From NCBI GenBank assembly GCA_934667465.1, contig CAKUMG010000135.1, positions 1 through 9,891 of the forward strand: a stretch of DNA of 9,891 bases. The letters run 5' to 3'. Positions 6,345-9,891 of the stretch are shown one piece after another. The number at the start of each line of letters is the position of its first letter. Position 1 is the first letter of the stretch. Source of the stretch: an uncultured Actinoplanes sp. Lineage in GTDB: Bacteria > Actinomycetota > Actinomycetes > Mycobacteriales > Micromonosporaceae. A model generated the notes under the pieces. That model did not search any database. It was given only the letters and a program-made list of their open reading frames with translations, and had not been told where the DNA came from. The position numbers and the translations under genes were made by a program.

Positions 6345-6360
6345 GTACAGCAGCCTGTAC
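6345..6360. promoter_or_regulatory. GTACAG-N4-CTGTAC inverted repeat, possible operator
   Basis: Perfect 6-base arms GTACAG (6345-6350) and CTGTAC (6355-6360) are separated by CAGC. The site lies between the divergent small membrane protein and histidine kinase genes, about 40 bases upstream of the kinase -10 box, a place for an activator or autoregulator. The regulator encoded at 7644-8303 is the natural candidate, but no sequence evidence links them. Confidence 0.4.
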
Positions 6361-6371
6361 TTTCCGGTTCC

Positions 6372-6398
6372 GGCACCGCCGAGGGGACCGCCGGTGCC
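6372..6398. repeat. Inverted repeat GGCACCG...CGGTGCC
   Basis: Perfect 7-base arms at 6372-6378 and 6392-6398 with a 13-base spacer lie just upstream of the kinase -10 box, where a -35 element would be. It may be a second protein-binding site or a chance feature of GC-rich DNA. Confidence 0.3.
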
Positions 6399-6399
6399 C

Positions 6400-6405
6400 T
6401 AGAGT
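6400..6405 (+). promoter_or_regulatory. -10 box of the histidine kinase gene (leaderless-type)
   Basis: TAGAGT matches TANNNT and is followed by nine bases and the ATG at 6415. A transcript starting 6-10 bases after the box would have almost no leader. This fits the absence of a good ribosome binding site (only GCAGG). Confidence 0.5.
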
Positions 6406-6414
6406 CTGCAGGCC

Positions 6415-7656
6415 ATGGCAGACAGCCGTGCTTTCCTGAACAGCCGCTTCCGCGCGTGCATGCTGGCCCTCGAGCACCTCGTCGGCGGGCTCGGCACGGC
6501 GCTGCTGGCGCTGATGCTGCTCGCCTGGCTGATCTTCGTCGCGGTGGCCTCGCTGGCCGGCGTCGGCCTGCTGTTCCTGCCGTCCACGCTCGCGGGTGTC
6601 CGGGCCGTCGCCGACCGTGAGCGCGCCCGCCTCTCCCGGTGGGGGCCGCGGGAGATCCTCAGCCCCGGCCCGCTGCCGGAGGGCATCCGGCCGCTGCTGC
6701 GCGACCCCGGGGTGCACCGCGAGGCCGGCTGGCTGGCCGTGCACGGGATCCTGGGCCTGTTCTGCGGGATCGCGGCGTTGAGCCTTCCCCTGTACGCGCT
6801 GCAGGACCTCACCTTCCCGCTGTGGTGGCAGCTGCTCCCGCCCGGCAGCGGCGGACCGGGCTTCCACACCGGCGTCATCGACGACATGGGCGACGCCCTG
6901 GTGGTCGGGCTCACCGGCATCGGCTGGCTCGTGGTGACGGTCGCCGCGATGCCGGTCCTGGCCCGCCTGCAGGCCTGGCCGGGGCGGGTGCTGCTGCCCG
7001 ACACGTCCGGTTCCGATCTCTCCGTACGCGTCGCGGAGCTCACCGCCACCCGGGCCGCCGCCCTCGACGCGCACGCGGCCGAGCTGCGCCGCATCGAGCG
7101 CTCGCTGCACGACGGCACCCAGAACCGGCTCGTGGCGGTGACCGTGATGCTGGGCGCCGCCCGCCGCGCCGTGACCCGCGACCCCGAGGCCGCCGTGGCC
7201 GCCATGGACCGCGCTCAGGACGCCGCCGAGCAGGCGCTGGCGGAACTGCGGACCGTCGTACGCAGCATCCTGCCGCCGGTGCTCGCGGACCGTGGCCTGG
7301 CGGGGGCGCTCAGCGGCCTCGCGGGCAACTCGGGCGTGCCCTGCCGCCTGGACCTCGACGTGCCGGGCCGGTGTGCCGCATCGGTGGAGGCGACCGCGTA
7401 CTACGTGGTGGCCGAGGCGCTCACCAACGTGGCCCGGCACAGCGGCGCGACCGGGGTCGTCGTCACGGTCCGGAGCGCCGGTGACAAGCTCAGGATCAGC
7501 GTCACCGACGACGGCAAGGGCGGCGCCGACGAGACCGACGGCTCGGGACTCTCCGGGATCCGGCGGCGCGTGGAGGCGTACGACGGCAGTCTGCTTTTGA
7601 GGAGCCCCGCAGGGGGGCCGACGACCATGGAGGTGGAGTTGCCGTGCGGATCGTGA
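6415..7656 (+). CDS. Two-component sensor histidine kinase, NarL-partner type
   Basis: The 413-residue membrane kinase senses an unknown signal and phosphorylates the regulator encoded next. The N-terminal half resembles the actinobacterial putative sensor domain (PF13796-like): a hydrophobic pair at about 22-60, then helices at about 105-130 and 160-185, with a short extracytoplasmic loop rich in Gly and Pro between the last two. A HisKA_3 dimerisation domain follows: RRIERSLHDGTQNRL with phosphoacceptor His232. The HATPase_c domain has the N box EALTNVARHS (Asn338), G1 box DDGKGGA (365-371) and G2 GSGLSGIRRRVE (376-387). Length and order are typical. The ATG at 6415 has no strong ribosome binding site but a TANNNT box nine bases upstream. 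The 3' end overlaps the regulator gene by 13 bases, so the two are translationally coupled. Confidence 0.95.
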   Translation: MADSRAFLNSRFRACMLALEHLVGGLGTALLALMLLAWLIFVAVASLAGVGLLFLPSTLAGVRAVADRERARLSRWGPREILSPGPLPEGIRPLLRDPGVHREAGWLAVHGILGLFCGIAALSLPLYALQDLTFPLWWQLLPPGSGGPGFHTGVIDDMGDALVVGLTGIGWLVVTVAAMPVLARLQAWPGRVLLPDTSGSDLSVRVAELTATRAAALDAHAAELRRIERSLHDGTQNRLVAVTVMLGAARRAVTRDPEAAVAAMDRAQDAAEQALAELRTVVRSILPPVLADRGLAGALSGLAGNSGVPCRLDLDVPGRCAASVEATAYYVVAEALTNVARHSGATGVVVTVRSAGDKLRISVTDDGKGGADETDGSGLSGIRRRVEAYDGSLLLRSPAGGPTTMEVELPCGS

Positions 7657-8303
7657 TCGCGGAGGACGAGCCGTTGCTGCGGGAGGGCCTGGCCCTGCTG
7701 CTGCGCGCGGAGGGGCTGGAGGTGGCCGCCGCCGTCGACTCGCCCGCGCCGTTCCTCGCGGCGGTGGAGGAGCACGAGCCGGACATCGCCATCGTCGACG
7801 TCCGGATGCCGCCGACCCACACCGACGAGGGCATCGTCGCCGCGGTCGAGGCCCGCAAGCGGCGCCCCGGGCTGGCGGTGCTGGTGCTGTCGGCCTACGT
7901 CGAGCAGGCCTTCGCCACCGAGCTCTTCACCGGCGGCGCGGCCGGCCTGGGCTATCTGCTCAAGGAGCGCGTCGGCCGGGTGGACGAGTTCCTCACCGCC
8001 CTGCACCGGGTCGCGGCGGGCGGCACCGCCGTCGACCCCGAGGTCGTCGAGCAGCTGCTGGTGCGCCGGCGGCCGGACAGCGCCATGGAGCGGCTGAGCC
8101 CGCGCGAACGCGACGTGCTGGCCCTGATGGCGGAGGGCCTGGGCAACAACGCCATCGCCGAGCGGCTCTTCATCACCGACAACGGCGTGCACAAGCACAT
8201 CCGCAACATCTTCTCCAAGCTCGACCTCTCCCCGGACGACGAGGCCGACCGGCGCGTGACGGCGGTCCTGCGCTACCTCGACGGCACCCGCCAGCGCAAC
8301 TGA
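7644..8303 (+). CDS. LuxR/NarL-family response regulator
   Basis: The 219-residue DNA-binding partner of the kinase has an N-terminal receiver domain (1-120) with acidic pocket Glu7-Asp8, phosphoacceptor Asp52 in AIVDVRMPP, Ser83 in LVLSAY and Lys107 in LLKERV. A PTHTDEG segment after the aspartate is typical of the actinobacterial subgroup. A C-terminal LuxR helix-turn-helix (about 149-212) follows: LSPRERDVLALMAEGLGNN, IAERLFITDNGVHKHIRNIF, KLDL. Length is standard. The GTG at 7644 begins the canonical MRIVIAEDEPLL and has GGAGGTGGAG upstream inside the kinase gene. Phosphorylation at Asp52 would release or dimerise the DNA-binding domain. Targets are unknown; autoregulation through 6345-6360 and control of the adjacent Ig-like gene are inferences. 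Confidence 0.95.
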   Translation: MRIVIAEDEPLLREGLALLLRAEGLEVAAAVDSPAPFLAAVEEHEPDIAIVDVRMPPTHTDEGIVAAVEARKRRPGLAVLVLSAYVEQAFATELFTGGAAGLGYLLKERVGRVDEFLTALHRVAAGGTAVDPEVVEQLLVRRRPDSAMERLSPRERDVLALMAEGLGNNAIAERLFITDNGVHKHIRNIFSKLDLSPDDEADRRVTAVLRYLDGTRQRN

Positions 8304-8348
8304 CCGGATCGTGATTTACCGCCGTCCCCTGTGGAGGCCCGCACGCCA

Positions 8349-8354
8349 TATGCT
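8349..8354 (+). promoter_or_regulatory. -10 box of the Ig-like protein gene (leaderless-type)
   Basis: TATGCT matches TANNNT and is nine bases before the ATG at 8364, the same spacing as at the kinase gene. No ribosome binding site precedes the ATG, so a leaderless or nearly leaderless transcript is likely. No clear -35. Confidence 0.5.
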
Positions 8355-8358
8355 GTCG

Positions 8359-8370
8359 CGATCATGATCG
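8359..8370. promoter_or_regulatory. 12-base palindrome over the start codon
   Basis: CGATCATGATCG is a perfect palindrome centred on the ATG at 8364 and covering the expected transcription start. A protein bound here would block transcription. A related sequence, ATCGTGAT, lies 53 bases upstream (8308-8315), about five helical turns away. Confidence 0.35.
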
Positions 8371-9866
8371 TGAACAACGGGGGACGGTCCTTACCGCGTC
8401 ACAAGAAGTTCTGGGGACGTACGGGTGTTCTTGCCGCCGCGGTGACGGTGGCGCTGCTGGGCGGGCAGGCCACCGCCGTGGCGGCAGAACCGGAAGCGCT
8501 GGAGTCCGGCATCACCGAGGAGACGGTCTTCGACAAGGTCGCGACGATCACGCCGACCGTGCCGGAGGGCCTGGCGGTCAGCAGGGTCACGCTGGTGGTG
8601 AACAACACGTACGTGGCGACATCGAGGTCCGCGCCGTGGACCCTCACGTGGAATTCGAGCGCGCACCGGAACGAGACGGTAAGCATCGGGGTGGTCGCGT
8701 TCACCGCCGACGGTGCCGTCGCGGCCAGGTCGCCCCAGGTCTTCGCGTACGCGGACAACTACGTGTCCCCGGCGTACTTCCCCTGGTTCTGGACCGGCAG
8801 CTCGAACCCCACGCCGGTGAACACCTTCACGGGGGTGGTGCCGATCGACTTCCGGAAGTTCGGCCTCGACCCGGACCTCGCGAAGATCGAGCTGTCGGCC
8901 GGCTCCCGGGTGATCGGGGTCGCCGAGGCGGAGCCCTGGACGATCGACTGGGACACGAAGGGCTACAGCGGCAAGGCGGTGCTGTCCGCGCGGGTGTGGG
9001 ACCGGCTGGGCAACACGGGCGTGATGGAGAGCCGGGTCTGGCTGGACCACGCCGGGCCCACGATCAAGACGAGGTTCGACTTCGCCGACGGGTACGTCCG
9101 GGCGGCGAGCGCGGTCGACGTCGTGCCGTCCGACCTCGTGGGGGTGGACAAGGTCGAGCTCCTGGTCAACGGCAAGCTGGTCAGCACGCGTTCGAACGGC
9201 GGCAGCGGCGGGTGGCGGATGCCGTGGGACCGGGCGGCGAAGAACGGCAAGGCCACGATGACCGTACGGGCCTACGACGGCATCGGTAACGTCGGCACCA
9301 CGACCCGCACGGTGACGGTGGACAACACCCCGGCCGTGGCGACCTTCTGGCCGGCCGCGGGCAAGAAGGTGCGTGGTTCGATCCAGGCGGGTGTGGCGTC
9401 GTACCGGGACACCAGCGGGCTTGCCTATCTGAGCGTGGGGCTCGCGGACGGGCCCGGCGTGCTGCGGTCGAAGGCCCCATGGAACGGCTGGGTCGACACC
9501 CGCAAGGTCGCGGACGGCCGCCGCACCCTGACCTTCGACGTGCGGGACAAGGCCGGCAACCAGACGCGCGTGTCGCGGCAGGTGATCGTCGACAACACCA
9601 AGCCGACGCTGAAGGCCACCACGTGGCCGAAGAACAAGGCGAAGCTCAAGGCCACGACGTCCATCAAGGCCACGGCCCGCGACACCTGGGGCGTGAACCG
9701 GGTGGAACTGCTGGTCAACGGCAAGGTGGCGGGCGTCGACCGCACCTCCGGATACGCGTTCACCCTCCGCCCCGAGAAGTACGGCAAGACGTTCACCGTG
9801 CAGCTGCGGGCCTACGACCAGGCGGGCAACGTCAAGTACTCGGCCAAGCGGACATACCGCCGCTGA
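8364..9866 (+). CDS. Secreted multidomain Ig-like repeat protein
   Basis: From the ATG at 8364 the product is 500 residues. Basic RHKKFWGR, a hydrophobic core (TGVLAAAVTVALLGG) and an AVAAE cleavage region near residue 41 form a Sec signal peptide, so it is exported. There is no LPxTG or C-terminal helix, so it is probably released or loosely wall-bound. About five Ig-like domains (bacterial Ig, Big_7-like) cover roughly 61-130, 156-229, 233-322, 325-412 and 414-500. They share VELLVNGK-type strands and a closing AYDGIGN motif (RVWDRLGN, RAYDGIGN, VRDKAGN, RAYDQAGN), often followed by a VDNT linker. A 25-residue insert rich in Tyr, Phe, Trp and Pro lies between domains 1 and 2. It has no cysteine. 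No catalytic domain is seen; an adhesion or wall role is inferred. A GTG at 8331 is an alternative start, but it lacks a ribosome binding site and would extend ahead of the -10 box. Confidence 0.85.
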   Translation: MIVNNGGRSLPRHKKFWGRTGVLAAAVTVALLGGQATAVAAEPEALESGITEETVFDKVATITPTVPEGLAVSRVTLVVNNTYVATSRSAPWTLTWNSSAHRNETVSIGVVAFTADGAVAARSPQVFAYADNYVSPAYFPWFWTGSSNPTPVNTFTGVVPIDFRKFGLDPDLAKIELSAGSRVIGVAEAEPWTIDWDTKGYSGKAVLSARVWDRLGNTGVMESRVWLDHAGPTIKTRFDFADGYVRAASAVDVVPSDLVGVDKVELLVNGKLVSTRSNGGSGGWRMPWDRAAKNGKATMTVRAYDGIGNVGTTTRTVTVDNTPAVATFWPAAGKKVRGSIQAGVASYRDTSGLAYLSVGLADGPGVLRSKAPWNGWVDTRKVADGRRTLTFDVRDKAGNQTRVSRQVIVDNTKPTLKATTWPKNKAKLKATTSIKATARDTWGVNRVELLVNGKVAGVDRTSGYAFTLRPEKYGKTFTVQLRAYDQAGNVKYSAKRTYRR

Positions 9867-9868
9867 GC

Positions 9869-9881
9869 CCCGGTCACCGGG
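9869..9881 (+). terminator. Possible terminator hairpin after the Ig-like gene
   Basis: CCCGGT and ACCGGG form a tight inverted repeat three bases after the TGA, with a G-rich tail running to the window end. It may be the start of a terminator, but the loop is very small and the window stops before any T-tract. Confidence 0.3.
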
Positions 9882-9891
9882 AGCGGGGGGG

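Noticed and set aside
7650..7657. Third copy of ATCGTGAT at the response regulator start
   Set aside because: It encodes the conserved RIVIA of receiver domains, so coding constraint explains it.

Overview
The window is very GC-rich, with strong G/C bias at third codon positions, twin-arginine, lipoprotein and Sec-type export signals, and actinobacterial families (an MgtA-like mannosyltransferase and a DUF574/Methyltransf_19 methyltransferase). This points to a filamentous actinobacterium. Streptosporangiales or a close relative is a guess from gene content only. It reads as chromosomal DNA just downstream of a ribosomal RNA operon, with no transposase, integrase, phage gene, tRNA or CRISPR array.

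Layout. Bases 1-55 are the 3' end of a 5S rRNA, followed by a strong rrn terminator (65-112). A lipoprotein gene of unknown function follows (203-1024, +), and its stop codon lies in a 33-bp tandem repeat (1004-1102). Convergent to it is a Tat-type exported metallophosphoesterase with a C-terminal LamG domain (1258-3053, -), broken by a frameshift near 2428. A divergent MgtA-like glycosyltransferase (3189-4313, +) runs towards a hypothetical protein gene (4493-5056, -). The space between those two holds three perfect 24-bp tandem repeats, a 26-bp direct duplication and a fragment that looks like the end of another protein. Next come a SAM-dependent methyltransferase (5211-6002, -) and a small two-helix membrane protein (6041-6262, -), probably one operon. 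Divergent from that pair is a two-component system (histidine kinase 6415-7656, LuxR-type regulator 7644-8303, both +, overlapping by 13 bp). Last is a secreted protein with about five Ig-like repeats (8364-9866, +).

How the genes may fit together. Most products act at the cell envelope: lipoprotein, exported phosphoesterase, mannosyl transfer, membrane protein, sensor kinase and secreted Ig-like protein. The kinase/regulator pair is the only clear signalling unit. Its divergent promoter region holds a GTACAG-N4-CTGTAC inverted repeat that could be an operator. The kinase gene and the Ig-like gene both have a TANNNT box exactly 9 bases before an ATG with no ribosome binding site, which suggests leaderless or nearly leaderless transcripts.

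I found no obviously new defence or biosynthetic system. The most unusual signal is that two unrelated genes end inside tandem repeats whose unit length is a multiple of three, so the TGA stop codon is repeated in frame two more times downstream.
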